The notes: generated from the letters alone by a model not told the origin. Shown: positions 7,930 through 17,873, numbered from the stretch's first letter. The stretch is 64,000 nt of DNA from Streptomyces sp. NBC_01260 (GCF_036226405.1 NZ_CP108464.1:8556001-8620000); one strand, 5' to 3'. Numbers and translations: made by a program.

Positions 7930-10416
7930 ATGTCGATGGCGTTCGATTCACCCTTCGGTCCGTCCGATCCGTTCAGTGAACTCTTGAACAGGTTCTTCGG
8001 CATGTCGCCCGCGTCCTCGCCACCCGCCGTGCAGCGCGTACCGATCGGGCGGCTCCTGACGGAGTCGTCGCACGAACTCCTCAATCTGGCCACGCGCCGG
8101 GCGGCCGAGGACGGGACGTCCGACCTCGATACCGAGCATCTCCTGTGGGCGGCCACTCAGGTCGAGCCCGCGCGGAAACTCGTGTCGCAGGTCGGCATCG
8201 ACCCCGACGCGCTTGCCGCCCAGATCGCCGAGGTGCTTCCCCGGGAGTCCGGCGAGCCGTCCGCGGAACCCGGGCTCACCCCGGCGGCGAAACGTACCCT
8301 CGCCACCGCCTACGCCCATTCGCAGGCGGCAGGGGTGTCCTACATCGGACCCGAGCACATCCTCGGCGCGCTCCTCAACGACGCCGACTCCGGCGCCGCC
8401 CGGTTCATGCGCGCGGACGACCTGGACGTGCAGAAGCTGCGCGGCCTCACGGAACCGGCGCCGCGCGCGGACGGTGCCCCCACCGCCGGGAACCAGCCGG
8501 CCACGGCCCTGGACGAGTTCGGCAGGGACCTGACCGAGGAGGCGAAGGCGGGCAGGCTCGACCCGGTGGTCGGCCGGTCCGAGGAGATCGAGCAGACCGT
8601 CGAGATCCTCTCGCGACGCACCAAGAACAATCCTGTGCTCATCGGTGAACCCGGCGTCGGGAAGACCGCCATCGTGGAGGGGCTGGCCCAGCGCATCGTG
8701 GCGGGCGAGGTGCCCGACACGCTGAAGGACAAGCGGGTCGTCTCCCTGGACCTGTCCGGCATGGTGGCAGGAGCCCAGTACCGCGGACAGTTCGAGGAAC
8801 GCCTGAAGAAGGTCATCGAGGACGTCCAGGCGGCCGGCGGCGACATCATTCTCTTCATCGACGAGCTGCACACGGTCGTCGGCGCGGGTGCGACGGGCGA
8901 GGGCTCCATGGACGCGGGCAACATGCTCAAGCCCGCACTGGCACGAGGTGAGCTCCACGTGGTGGGAGCGACGACGATCGACGAGTACCGCAAGCACATC
9001 GAGAAGGACGCGGCCCTGGAGCGTCGTTTCCAACCCGTCCTGATCCCGGAGCCGACCGTCGAGGAGACGGTGCAGATCCTGGAGGGGCTGCGGGACGCCT
9101 ACGAGGCCCACCACCAGGTCCGCTTCGCCGACGGGGCCCTGGCGGCAGCGGCGGAACTGTCCGACCGCTACATCAGCGACCGGTTCCTGCCCGACAAGGC
9201 CATCGACCTGATGGACCAGGCCGGCGCCCGGGTACGGCTGCGGAGCGCCGGCCGCTCCACCGAGGTCGTCAGCCGGGAGGACCGCCTCGCGAAGCTGCGA
9301 CGCGAGAAGGACCAGGCGGTGGCCGGGGAGGAGTTCGAGAGGGCCTCGGGGCTGAAGCAGCAGATCGACGAGGTGGAGGGCGAGCTGGCGGGAATCGAGG
9401 AACGCCGCGAAGGCGTCGTCTCGGTGACCGCCGCCGACATCGCGGACATCGTCGCCCGGCGGACCGGCATCCCGGTCTCCCAGCTCACCGCCGACGAGAA
9501 GGAGAAGCTCCTCAAGCTCGAAGCGGCGATGCACGCCAGGATCGTGGGCCAGGACGAGGCGGTCACCGCGGTCTCCGAGGCCGTACGCCGCAACCGCGCG
9601 GGCATGGGGGACCCGAACCGTCCCGTCGGATCGTTCCTCTTCCTCGGGCCCACGGGCGTGGGCAAGACCGAGCTGGCCAAGACGCTCGCGGAGCTGCTCT
9701 TCGGCAACGAGGACCTCATGATCCGGTTCGACATGAGCGAGTTCCAGGAGAAGCACACGGTCGCGCGGCTCGTCGGCGCACCTCCCGGCTACGTGGGCTA
9801 CGACGAGGCCGGCCAGCTCACCGAGAAGGTCCGGCGTCACCCGTACAGCGTGGTGCTGTTCGACGAGGTGGAGAAGGCGCACCCCGACATCTTCAACACG
9901 CTGCTCCAGATCCTCGACGACGGCCGCCTCACGGACGGACAGGGACGCACGGTCGACTTCCGCCACTGCGTCGTCATCATGACGTCCAACATCGGCGCCC
10001 ATCGCATCCTCGCCCACACGGGCGACGCGGCCGAGCTCAAGGACGAGCTGATGGGGGATCTGCGGGGACGGTTTCTGCCCGAGTTCCTCAACCGCATCGA
10101 CGACATCATCGTGTTCCACAGCCTTACCGAGGACGATCTGTCGGAGATCGTCGAGCACCTCCTGGACCGCAGCAAGCACCGTGTCCATGCCCAGGGCATG
10201 AATCTGGACGTCACCGAAGCGGCTAAGAAGTTGCTGGTCGCTCATGGCTACCAGCCCGAGTTCGGCGCCCGCCCACTGCGCCGCACGATCCAGACGGAAC
10301 TCGACAACCGGATCGCCTCCCTGCTCCTCGGAGGCGAGGCCGAGCCCGGAGACACGATCGTCGCCGACGTGAAGGACAACTCGCTCCACTGCACCCTCCG
10401 CGGCGAAGCCTCCTGA
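7930..10416 (+). CDS. Clp-type double-AAA+ unfoldase (ClpC/ClpB-like)
   Basis: An 828-residue cytoplasmic ATPase. ATG at 7930 is preceded by GGAG; earlier in-frame codons lack a site. Order: short [16 protein letters not shown] extension, Clp N-domain pair (about 35-180), AAA1 with Walker A GEPGVGKT near 240 and FIDELH near 310, pore loop [11 protein letters not shown], a short UVR-like helical insert ([20 protein letters not shown], near 470), and AAA2 with GPTGVGKTE near 574 and pore motif GYVGYDE. The insert is ClpC-like and far shorter than a ClpB middle domain. I see no IGF/LGF tripeptide in the AAA2 loop that docks on ClpP (after TSNIGAHRI), so it may unfold proteins without ClpP. It ends in its own terminator hairpin. 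Confidence 0.9.
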   Translation: MSMAFDSPFGPSDPFSELLNRFFGMSPASSPPAVQRVPIGRLLTESSHELLNLATRRAAEDGTSDLDTEHLLWAATQVEPARKLVSQVGIDPDALAAQIAEVLPRESGEPSAEPGLTPAAKRTLATAYAHSQAAGVSYIGPEHILGALLNDADSGAARFMRADDLDVQKLRGLTEPAPRADGAPTAGNQPATALDEFGRDLTEEAKAGRLDPVVGRSEEIEQTVEILSRRTKNNPVLIGEPGVGKTAIVEGLAQRIVAGEVPDTLKDKRVVSLDLSGMVAGAQYRGQFEERLKKVIEDVQAAGGDIILFIDELHTVVGAGATGEGSMDAGNMLKPALARGELHVVGATTIDEYRKHIEKDAALERRFQPVLIPEPTVEETVQILEGLRDAYEAHHQVRFADGALAAAAELSDRYISDRFLPDKAIDLMDQAGARVRLRSAGRSTEVVSREDRLAKLRREKDQAVAGEEFERASGLKQQIDEVEGELAGIEERREGVVSVTAADIADIVARRTGIPVSQLTADEKEKLLKLEAAMHARIVGQDEAVTAVSEAVRRNRAGMGDPNRPVGSFLFLGPTGVGKTELAKTLAELLFGNEDLMIRFDMSEFQEKHTVARLVGAPPGYVGYDEAGQLTEKVRRHPYSVVLFDEVEKAHPDIFNTLLQILDDGRLTDGQGRTVDFRHCVVIMTSNIGAHRILAHTGDAAELKDELMGDLRGRFLPEFLNRIDDIIVFHSLTEDDLSEIVEHLLDRSKHRVHAQGMNLDVTEAAKKLLVAHGYQPEFGARPLRRTIQTELDNRIASLLLGGEAEPGDTIVADVKDNSLHCTLRGEAS

Positions 10417-10443
10417 GGGCTGTCCAGGGGGACAGCTCTCAGG
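10412..10443 (+). terminator. Terminator hairpin of the Clp-type gene
   Basis: A 14-base stem (CCTGAGGGCTGTCC at 10412-10425 pairing with 10430-10443, one G-U pair) with a four-base AGGG loop, followed by CTTTCC. The left arm contains the stop codon of the Clp gene. Confidence 0.75.
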
Positions 10444-10467
10444 CTTTCCGGCGCACGTGGCGTCCGG

Positions 10468-10658
10468 TCAGGGTGTTCTCGGCAACGCGTCCTGACGGGC
10501 GCCGACGACGGTGACCTTGACGTGCTTCATGATCGGCTGGTCGCTCCAGGTGCTGCAGTCGCTGAGCGCGCACCGAAGGTCCATCTCCGGCCTGTAGCCG
10601 GCAGCGCGGCCGCGTGGGATGTCGTAGGGGATGGCGAGGTAGCCGTTGAGGGACCGCC
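10468..10658 (-). pseudogene. Remnant of an oxidoreductase-like gene (C-terminal scrap)
   Basis: On the minus strand one frame reads a coherent tail with LNGYLAIPYDIPRGRAAGY, then DQPIMKHVKVTVVGA, then a stop at 10468-10470. The pattern of YDIPRG, AA, Y and PE followed by a K-V-V-type strand resembles the C-terminal molybdopterin-binding end of FdhF/YdeP-type oxidoreductases, but only about 60 residues remain and no start or upstream part is seen. I read it as a decayed fragment; the family guess is weak. Confidence 0.3.
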
Positions 10659-10743
10659 GATGCCGGGCGATGGGGGACAGGGGCGAGGGTGACGCGTGGG
10701 CCGTGACGGCTCACGCGCCGCCGGGACGCTCCCAGAGCGCAGA

Positions 10744-10923
10744 TCAGCGTCTGCGCGACCTGCCGGCCCCCCAGCCGTTGCCGATCCCGGCCACGTGCAA
10801 TGCCAGGGCCGTCAGGCCCAGCAGCATCACGTTCACGGAGGAGAAGGCATCGTTGGTCGCGATGTCGGCGGCGTTGATCAGGAAAGCGATGAAGAAGAGG
10901 ACGGCTGCGACTATTCCGAGCAT
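10744..10923 (-). CDS. Small two-helix membrane protein
   Basis: A 59-residue protein. The ATG at 10923 has AGGAG about 8 bases upstream, which decides this start over a longer in-frame one. Two hydrophobic helices are visible (LGIVAAVLFFIAFLINAAD and VMLLGLTALALHVAGIG) joined by a short polar turn, and the C-terminus is arginine-rich (GRSRRR). This looks like a common small Streptomyces inner-membrane protein of unknown function. It stands alone. Confidence 0.7.
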   Translation of the reverse strand: MLGIVAAVLFFIAFLINAADIATNDAFSSVNVMLLGLTALALHVAGIGNGWGAGRSRRR

Positions 10924-11574
10924 CGGTGGAACTCCTGTTCTCGAGTGGGTGAACCCCGTGTGCCCGCGTTCCTCCCGCTCATACGTCAATGCGGTCGGCG
11001 GCCGCCGACGTTGATGTGATCCGCCTTCGCCTCGTCCACGGTGTAGCAGAGCAGGTAACGGTTCTAAGTAGTGACTGCCATCCGGTCCGACCGGGTGCAT
11101 GCGTCACGGCGGGCGCGGTGTGGTGGACGGGATACGGCGGATCGATGTCCCGTGCGTCGTCGACGCCCCTTGCCGAGGCGTGCGGCGGGCGTGCCGGCGC
11201 ACAGTCCCGTGCCCCGCGCGAAGGCGCTTCTGGAGTGTCTCCCCGCCGACGGGATCCCCGAAAAAACCCGCCTCGGTCCCTTGGCCCAGGACACGCGCGC
11301 CGTCGCGGCGAATGTCGGCCACTTTGTGGGCGCCGCAGGTTTTCCGGCTGCGGAGTGCCGGGGCGCCGACGCCGTCGGTCGGGGGTCGGATCATGCCTGG
11401 CGGCACGGGGGGCGGAGGCAGATCACTGCTGGAACCGCCTCCCCGCGGCGCTGCTCCTGGTTCCTTACCGACTGGCGGGCTCGGCCCGGACTCGGTGTCG
11501 ATTTTCAGACGAAACGATAAATCTACCGTTTCGGAAGGCGCCGCACCGGCCGATATTGTCCCGGAAGGCCTGGT
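10924..11574. other. Unassigned stretch before the injection-system locus
   Basis: About 650 bases. Open frames are present on both strands but none shows a family motif, a convincing Shine-Dalgarno site or normal codon bias. AT content rises near 11505-11530 (AAACGATAAATCTACC), just beyond the end of the minus-strand gene that starts the CIS locus. I see no RNA gene here. Confidence 0.35.
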
Positions 11575-12939
11575 TCATTGCTTGGTAGGGCTGAGCACAC
11601 CGCTCACGTTCAGGACTTCATGGCACACCCGCGCCCGACGCCCGGTGGCCGGTGTGCCCGGCTTCGCGCAGGTCACGTTGATGGTCACGGTGTCGTTCTC
11701 GGTGATCTTGATAGGGGTGACCCAGTGATAGTCCTGGTTACGGAAGGTCTCCAGCGCGATCGTGGTGATCTTGCGGTCGCCGAACGTAATCGTCAGCACC
11801 CCTTCGTCGCCCTGGAAGTTGGCGACGACGATGTCCGTGATTCCGAAGGTCTGGTTCTCGGGCACCGTGTACGTACCGGTCTTCGTCGCCCCGCCGGAGG
11901 TCTTCAGGTCGATGGTCGCCGAACTCTGCTGGCCTCCGCCGGACGAGGTGCCGTCGCCGCCCGTTCCGGGCGAGGCCCCGGGGCTCGCTCCGGGCTGCGC
12001 ACCCTTGTCCCCGCCGCCCTTGCCGTCGCCGGAACCGGTGCCCGGCGTCTGTCCGTCCTGCGACCCACCCGGATTGGGACGCGCCTGGACCTCCTTGGTG
12101 GCGGCTTCCTTCGCCGCGCTGCGCACCGCCGGACGGACCAGGGTGAACCAGGCCAGCAGCAGGGCGAGCAGCGCCGCGAGCACCGCGAGCAGCCACTTCG
12201 GGAAGACCGGAATCTGGACGAACTCGGCGTTCAGGGGCGGCCGGACGGCGGTCTCGTCCCGCCGGTCCTCCTCCTGGTCGCCGGACTCGGCGGTGTCCAC
12301 GGTGAACGGCCACACCACGGGGGAGCCGAACCACACCGGCTTGCCCGTGCGGACCCGAAGCCGGACCTCTGCCGATTCGCCGGGCTCCAGCTTCGGCTTC
12401 GCCGGGCTGAAGGCGAACCGCAGCTCCTCACCCGCCTGTCCGGGGGTGAAGCCCACCTGCGCCGGGGAGTTGCCCAGGTTGCGCACCGCCAGCCGGTAGC
12501 GGCCGCGCAGCCAGCCGCGCCGACGGCGCGGCGCCAGCTCGGCGTGCAGCTCGTGGAACTCCTCGACGTACACAGTGGTTTCGGGGACCCGCACCGACTC
12601 GGGGTGCTCGGTCGGCAGCACCCGCACGCCGAGGGGTATCTCACCGGGCCGGGTCTCCGGCGAACGCGGTGGGTCCAGACGGATCGTCACCGTCTCGGAC
12701 GTGCCGGGATAGAGGGAGACCCGCGGGGGTTCCACGGTGGCCCAGGGGGCGCAGTCCCCGACGACCTCCAGGCTGTACGCCTCGACGATGTCGCTGTCGT
12801 TGCGGACGGTCAGGCTGGTCGTGGCAGTGCTGCCCGGCGCCACCGTCACCGCCGGGATGTCGAGGCCGGGCGCGCTGGGGCCGGAAGAGGCTGCAGAAGG
12901 CGTCACACCGCCACGGTAGGACCGCACCACGTCCGTCAC
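11575..12939 (-). CDS. CIS-locus membrane protein with Ig-like cytoplasmic part and external C-terminal domain
   Basis: A 454-residue protein starting with GTG. There is no signal peptide. Residues about 25-220 contain two beta-rich Ig-like repeats (TVAPGSTATTSLTVRNDSD; LAVRNLGNSPAQVGF) of the kind found in NEW3/MSP-like domains. One membrane helix lies near 247-268 (LLAVLAALLALLLAWFTLV). A Gly/Ser/Pro linker to about 340 leads to a C-terminal beta domain with TYTVPENQTFGITDIVV and two cysteines near the end. The predicted orientation is N-inside, C-outside, like the CisA-like protein at the far end of the cluster. Similar proteins occur at this place in Streptomyces CIS loci. It is divergent from the regulator gene and may help anchor or sense at the membrane (inference). 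Confidence 0.72.
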   Translation of the reverse strand: MTDVVRSYRGGVTPSAASSGPSAPGLDIPAVTVAPGSTATTSLTVRNDSDIVEAYSLEVVGDCAPWATVEPPRVSLYPGTSETVTIRLDPPRSPETRPGEIPLGVRVLPTEHPESVRVPETTVYVEEFHELHAELAPRRRRGWLRGRYRLAVRNLGNSPAQVGFTPGQAGEELRFAFSPAKPKLEPGESAEVRLRVRTGKPVWFGSPVVWPFTVDTAESGDQEEDRRDETAVRPPLNAEFVQIPVFPKWLLAVLAALLALLLAWFTLVRPAVRSAAKEAATKEVQARPNPGGSQDGQTPGTGSGDGKGGGDKGAQPGASPGASPGTGGDGTSSGGGQQSSATIDLKTSGGATKTGTYTVPENQTFGITDIVVANFQGDEGVLTITFGDRKITTIALETFRNQDYHWVTPIKITENDTVTINVTCAKPGTPATGRRARVCHEVLNVSGVLSPTKQ

Positions 12940-13124
12940 GAGGAGCGCAAGGGCAAGACCCGGGCAGTTGCGGTGCCCGGGAAGTCAAGACCAACTCCAC
13001 TGCACCGGTGAGTTGTTGATGCCTGCCGTCCGCCTCACGCGCGCCGCCCGCCCGCGCCCGGACCGGCCGTGGACCCGCTCGCACGTCCTTCTGCCCGCGA
13101 ACTCATGAAACAGGATCTCCGCCC

Positions 13125-13847
13125 ATGACCTGCCCAGAGCAGTACCGCCCGGCCATGCCCGTCACCCCACCACGTCCGTCCGTCCAGGCAGCGGCCGGAC
13201 ACCGGACCTCCCACTCCGATCGCCCGGACCAGGTGACCGTGGCCGTGTACGCTGCCGACCCGGTCCTGCGCGTCGGCGTCGTCGAGCAGTTACGCCGACG
13301 CCCCGAGGTCAGTCTGCTCGACGAGGCCGAAGCGGAGCAGGCCCAGGCGTCGCTGGTGGTCGTCGACAGCGTCGACGACGATGTGGCAGCCCTGCTGCAC
13401 CGGCTGCGGCACAACACCGCCACCCGCACCGGCCTCGTGGTCGGCACCCTCGGCGCGGGCGCGCTGCAACGCGTCATCGAGTGCGGGGTCTCGGCGGTAC
13501 TGCGGCGCACCGAGGCCGGCCAGGACCAACTCCTCCACCTCGTCCTGGCGATAGCCAACGGCGAGGGCGTGCTCCCCGGCGACCTGCTCGGCAAGCTGCT
13601 CACCCACGTGGGCAGCCTCCAGCGTTCGGCGCTCGACCCGAGGAGCCTGTCGCTGTCCACGCTGACCACGCGCGAGGCGGACATGCTGCGCCTGGTCTCC
13701 GAGGGCCTGGACACCGTGGAGATAGCCCGCAAGACCGCCTACTCCGAACGGACCGTCAAGAACGTCCTGCACGAGATCATCACGCGGCTGCAGCTGCGCA
13801 ACCGGGCCCACGCGGTCGGCTACGCACTGCGCAACGGGCTGATCTGA
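13125..13847 (+). CDS. NarL/LuxR-type regulator of the injection-system cluster, with a TTA codon
   Basis: A 240-residue protein. Residues 35-150 resemble a response-regulator receiver domain (VTVAVYAADPVLRVGVVEQL; VVVDSVDDD) but the acidic pocket is poor, so phosphorylation is doubtful. Residues 170-235 are a LuxR-type helix-turn-helix (LTTREADMLRLVSEG, then EIARKTAYSERTVKNVLHEI). Codon 56 is TTA (13290-13292), which needs the bldA leucine tRNA that Streptomyces makes late in development. The gene lies between the divergent membrane-protein gene and the propeller gene, 145 bases ahead of the latter. It is the obvious candidate activator of the cluster (inference). A second in-frame ATG at 13155 is possible. 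Confidence 0.82.
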   Translation: MTCPEQYRPAMPVTPPRPSVQAAAGHRTSHSDRPDQVTVAVYAADPVLRVGVVEQLRRRPEVSLLDEAEAEQAQASLVVVDSVDDDVAALLHRLRHNTATRTGLVVGTLGAGALQRVIECGVSAVLRRTEAGQDQLLHLVLAIANGEGVLPGDLLGKLLTHVGSLQRSALDPRSLSLSTLTTREADMLRLVSEGLDTVEIARKTAYSERTVKNVLHEIITRLQLRNRAHAVGYALRNGLI

Positions 13848-13992
13848 CGACGGCCGGGCACCCCGGCACTGCCCAAAAGCGCACCGCACGTTTCCCCCGG
13901 GTACGGCCCCGCCGCCCTGCCGCGCCGCGCGCGGCCGTCGCAGGGTGGCGGGGGACAGCCAGATACCGCACCAGACAGCGAGGTGGACCGTG

Positions 13993-16900
13993 ATGCGCAC
14001 CGCCGGCCCCGGTGGGCGGTTTCGCCCGGGAAGACTCGGGGCGTCGTTGCTGCTCCTGATCCCCCTGCTCGCGGTGACAACGGCTTCCGGGGAGGGCAGC
14101 GCCGAGTCCCGGCCGCAGGCGGCCGACGCGGCGGTCACCCGGATCGCCTACGCCGGTACCCGGCACCGCAGCCTCGGCCGGGTGGAGACCGGCACCGACA
14201 CCTACAGCGCACCGCTGTTCGGCGAGGGCCCGGCCCACTTCGACCTCCAGCCGTCCGCTCTCGGGGACGCGATGGTCTTCGCGAGCCGCCGCGACGAGAA
14301 GGCCCCGCAGGTCTACCTGCGGACCGCCGACGGTTCGGTGCGCCGTCTCACCAGCGGCCGGTACGCGGGGCACCCGCAACTGACTCCGGACGGACAGTCC
14401 GTCGTGTTCGACTCGGCCGAACCCGGTGGCCCGGACGGCCGCAAGCAGCGCGACCTGTGGATGGTGCGGACCGACGGCACCGGCCTCAAGAGGCTCACCG
14501 ACACACCCTGGGACGAGGAGTGCCCGACGGTCTCCCCGGACGGGCAGCGCCTGGCGTACTCCGGCGGCAGCGACCCGGTGGCCGGCATGCAGATCTACGT
14601 TCGGCCCCTGGAAGGCGGCACCGCCACCCGGGTCACCGATCCCCAGAACGGCGAGGCCACCGAGCCGGCGTGGAACCCGGTCGACGACCCCGCGCACCGG
14701 GACCTGATCGCGTACACCGCCGCCGGGCCGCCGGGACCCCGGCTGCGGGTGACGGACGGACGCACCGACGGGCCGCTGCTGGGGGGCGTACAGGCAGAGT
14801 GGCGTACCCACGGGGCAGCGTGGCTGCCCGACGGGGGCGACGTGCTGTTCCTGAGCCCGGACCGCACCTGTGACTGCGAGGGCGACTGGGACCATGTGTT
14901 CCGGGTGACCGCGCACTCCGGCGATACACCGGAGCTCAAGCTCAGCGAGGACCGGGAGGTCGAATCGCCCACCTGGATCGGCACGCTCGGCGGCGGCGGT
15001 GTGGTGGTCGAGCGCACCTCGGCCGCGGGGCCGCACGTGGTGACGCTGCAGGACGCCCGGTCGGACGGGTCCGACCCCCGCGACCTGGGGCTGACGATCC
15101 TCAACGAGGACCCGGCCGCCGACACCGACGCCGATCCCACTCATGACCCGCTCTTCCGGCCCACGACCGGGGACCCGTGGACCGAGCGGCAGAACTACAC
15201 GCCCGACGGCCGCAGGATCGTGGTGACCCGCTTCGAGGGCGACCCCGGCAACCGTGTCGAGCGGATCTGGATGGCGGATGCCGATGGCTCCAACAAGGCG
15301 TACATGAAACTCGACGGACGCGGACCGAAGGACTGGGACACCGACCCGACGTTCTCCCCGGACGGCAAGTACCTCGCCTTCACCCGGATTTCGCCGGGCG
15401 GCGTCGGCGACGCGGCGGGCCCCAGCAGCATCCTGATCGCGGACGTCGCGACCGGCGAGATCCGCGACCGGATCACCGCGCCGGCCGGGCAGCCCCAGGG
15501 CGGCGACGCCCAGCCCACCTGGTCCTCCGACGGCACCACCCTGGCCTTCACCCGCAACCAGGTGATCGACGGGGGCGGCGGCAACAAACACATCTGGACC
15601 GTGCCGGTGAACGACCTGGGCGCGCAGCGCGATCTGAGCGCCACGGTCTGCCCGGGCAACTGCGAAGTCATCGACGACAGCCCGGCGTTCTCGCCGGACG
15701 GGCGCGGCGTCGCCTTCAACCGCAAGAACGGCGGCGGCCGGATCGACGAGCACAACGGCATCCTGCTGACCTCACTGTCGGACGGCGACTGCCGGGTGCT
15801 GCTGCCCGACGCCGCCCGCGATCTTCCCGACGCCTGCCGCCAGGAACTGCCGGACACCTCGGCCACCGGCCCGTTCCAGCCGCGTGACGCCGCCTGGACA
15901 GCCGATGGCAAGGGCCTGGTGATCAGCTCCCGCGAAGCCCTCCCCGCCAACAGCCCCGAGAAGCTGTACCTCCTGGACATCGCGTCCGGCGGCCGCAGCC
16001 CGCTCACCACCGGTCTCCCGGGCCGGCAGAAGGAACCCAGCGTCCAGCAGTCCGTGGACCTCGCGGTCCGCGCGCCCGGTACCGTCCCGGAGGTCACCGT
16101 CGGCCGTGCCAGGACGGTCGCTGTCGACGTGGTGAACAACGGCCCCGCCGCCTCCCCGGGCACCCGGCTGACCATCGCCCCGCCACCCGGCGTCCGGATC
16201 ACCCGGCTGACCTGGCCCGGGGGCACCTGCGATGCCGCTTCCCTCCAGTGCGACGTCGGCGTGGTGCAGCCCGGCGCCACCGTGCCGGTGAGCGTCGCCC
16301 TCGTCGGGGTCATCCCCGGCGACGCACCGGTGGACTGGTCGGTCACCGGCGCCGTGGTGGATCCTCAGCCCAGCGACAACGCAGGCCGGACCGTGGTGCC
16401 GGTACGCGAGGCCACCCCGCCCCCGATCCCTCCGCCGACACCCCCGGCGCCCATCCCTGCACCGCCCACCATCGCACCGCCCACCACCGCACCGCCCACC
16501 GTGCCCCCGGAGCCGCAGGAGCCCGAGGCCGGGCCCGGGGTGCGCGTCACGGCGCAGCCCAACCCCGGCTACGTCGGCGGGCGCGTCGTGGTGACGTACA
16601 CCGTGCGCAACGGCCGCGAGGCACTGGCGACCGGGCTGCGGCTGAAGGTCGGCCTGCCCCGGGGCATCCCGGACAGCGGGCCGCCGGCGGGCTGCGACCG
16701 CTCCTGGGTGTGCGCGCTGCCGGACCTGACCCCGGGCGCGAGCACCGTCGTCCGCGTGGTCCTCAGCCCCGACAAGGCGCTGACCGGCAGCGTCACCGGC
16801 CGGCTCACCACCACCGGCACGGACGCCGACAAGCGCGACAACACCGCCCGGCAGCGGCTGCGCATCCTCCAGCCGCGCATCGTCGCGGTGCCGCCGATCG

Positions 16901-17172
16901 GCAAGCCCGGCTTCGTCACCTCGGTGCGCGGCAAGGACTTCCCGCCAGGAGCGCCGGTGCGGTTCACCTGGAAGCCGGGGATCACCGCGGCCGCGGCGCC
17001 GACCGTGCCACAGCCGGACGGCACGTTCATCGGCCAGCTGCTCATCCTCGCCAAGGACGAGACCGGACCGCGCGTCATCACGGCCAGGGGCCCCGGCTTC
17101 TCACCGGTGAAGACCGACTTCCTGGTGGTCATCGGCAACTGGCAGCCGCCCGGCGAGATGACCCGCCGGTGA
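13993..17172 (+). CDS. Secreted beta-propeller (TolB/PD40-like) protein with DUF11/CARDB-like and Pro-rich regions
   Basis: A 1059-residue protein. I chose ATG 13993, after a GAGGTGG site. A signal peptide is visible (LGASLLLLIPLLAVTTASG). Residues 40-680 carry many blades with the PD40/TolB signature xSPDGxxLAFxR (LTPDGQSVVFDS, VSPDGQRLAYSG, FSPDGKYLAFTR, FSPDGRGVAFNR). Two DUF11/CARDB-like beta repeats follow (VTVGRARTVAVDVVNNGP; VRVTAQPNPGYVGGRVVVTY), separated by a proline-rich linker with repeated APPT units, and then an IPT/TIG-like C-terminal domain. It should act outside the membrane, yet its stop overlaps the cap-protein gene by 4 bases, so it is made together with a cytoplasmic particle component. 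The role is unknown; binding wall, surface or stress ligand is plausible. Confidence 0.78.
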   Translation: MRTAGPGGRFRPGRLGASLLLLIPLLAVTTASGEGSAESRPQAADAAVTRIAYAGTRHRSLGRVETGTDTYSAPLFGEGPAHFDLQPSALGDAMVFASRRDEKAPQVYLRTADGSVRRLTSGRYAGHPQLTPDGQSVVFDSAEPGGPDGRKQRDLWMVRTDGTGLKRLTDTPWDEECPTVSPDGQRLAYSGGSDPVAGMQIYVRPLEGGTATRVTDPQNGEATEPAWNPVDDPAHRDLIAYTAAGPPGPRLRVTDGRTDGPLLGGVQAEWRTHGAAWLPDGGDVLFLSPDRTCDCEGDWDHVFRVTAHSGDTPELKLSEDREVESPTWIGTLGGGGVVVERTSAAGPHVVTLQDARSDGSDPRDLGLTILNEDPAADTDADPTHDPLFRPTTGDPWTERQNYTPDGRRIVVTRFEGDPGNRVERIWMADADGSNKAYMKLDGRGPKDWDTDPTFSPDGKYLAFTRISPGGVGDAAGPSSILIADVATGEIRDRITAPAGQPQGGDAQPTWSSDGTTLAFTRNQVIDGGGGNKHIWTVPVNDLGAQRDLSATVCPGNCEVIDDSPAFSPDGRGVAFNRKNGGGRIDEHNGILLTSLSDGDCRVLLPDAARDLPDACRQELPDTSATGPFQPRDAAWTADGKGLVISSREALPANSPEKLYLLDIASGGRSPLTTGLPGRQKEPSVQQSVDLAVRAPGTVPEVTVGRARTVAVDVVNNGPAASPGTRLTIAPPPGVRITRLTWPGGTCDAASLQCDVGVVQPGATVPVSVALVGVIPGDAPVDWSVTGAVVDPQPSDNAGRTVVPVREATPPPIPPPTPPAPIPAPPTIAPPTTAPPTVPPEPQEPEAGPGVRVTAQPNPGYVGGRVVVTYTVRNGREALATGLRLKVGLPRGIPDSGPPAGCDRSWVCALPDLTPGASTVVRVVLSPDKALTGSVTGRLTTTGTDADKRDNTARQRLRILQPRIVAVPPIGKPGFVTSVRGKDFPPGAPVRFTWKPGITAAAAPTVPQPDGTFIGQLLILAKDETGPRVITARGPGFSPVKTDFLVVIGNWQPPGEMTRR

Positions 17173-17873
17173 TCCACGAGGTCGACGAAGGGATGCGCCG
17201 CCTGCTCGGCGAGTCCGGTCTGGAGGCATCGGGTGTCGAGGTGGTCTTCGACGCCCCCACCAAGGACTGGGCGGCACGCCGCAACGCCCCGACGGTCTGT
17301 GTCTTCCTGTACGACATCCGCGAGGACGCCACCCGGCGCGGCAGCGGCGCCGGGGAGGTGTACGACGCGGAAGGGCACGTGGTGGCACGGCGCACCCCGC
17401 CGCGCTGGTTCGAGCTGACCTACCTGGTCACGGCGTGGGCGAGCCGTCCGCAGGACGAGCACCGGCTGCTCTCGCAGGTGCTCGCCTGCCTGGTCGCCAC
17501 CGACACGCTGCCCGCCCGGCTGCTCACCGGAACCCTCGCCGAACTCGGCCTGACCGTGAGCCTGGACACCGCCGGGGGCGGGCTCGACGCACCATCCGCC
17601 TCCGATGTGTGGTCGGCGCTCGGCGGGGAGCTGAAGGCGTCGCTCGGGGTGCTGGTGCGGGCGCCGCTCGCCGGGGTGAGCACGGCCGTCGCGCCGCCGG
17701 TCACCGAAGGGCTCGTCGTGCGCACCGCCGCCCGGAGCGAGGGCGGCGAACCGGCGCCGGGACGGCGGCTGCGATATACGGGGACGAGCGAGGCGGGCGC
17801 GGACGGCTTCGCCGGCCCGCGCGAACGGCGGCCCGCCCCCGCCAGACGCCGCCGGGGGGACCGCCAGCCGTGA
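17169..17873 (+). CDS. Contractile injection system cap/tail-terminator protein (DUF4255, Afp16-like)
   Basis: A 234-residue protein. GTG 17169 overlaps the propeller stop by 4 bases. The N-terminal part (VIHEVDEGMRRLLGE; VEVVFDAPTKDWAARR; PTVCVFLYDIRED) is characteristic of DUF4255, the family of Afp16/Pvc16 that caps the sheath and tube at the end away from the baseplate. The WFELTYLVTAWASRPQDEHRLLSQVL-like core (two adjacent pieces) is also conserved. The C-terminal 40 residues are basic and low in complexity. In this cluster it should stop polymerisation and fix particle length. It overlaps the ATPase gene by 4 bases. Confidence 0.87.
   Translation: MIHEVDEGMRRLLGESGLEASGVEVVFDAPTKDWAARRNAPTVCVFLYDIREDATRRGSGAGEVYDAEGHVVARRTPPRWFELTYLVTAWASRPQDEHRLLSQVLACLVATDTLPARLLTGTLAELGLTVSLDTAGGGLDAPSASDVWSALGGELKASLGVLVRAPLAGVSTAVAPPVTEGLVVRTAARSEGGEPAPGRRLRYTGTSEAGADGFAGPRERRPAPARRRRGDRQP

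Noticed and set aside
7948..10389. 813-codon minus-strand frame opposite the Clp gene
   Set aside because: Mirror frame of a highly biased coding gene; product is compositionally odd and has no domain.
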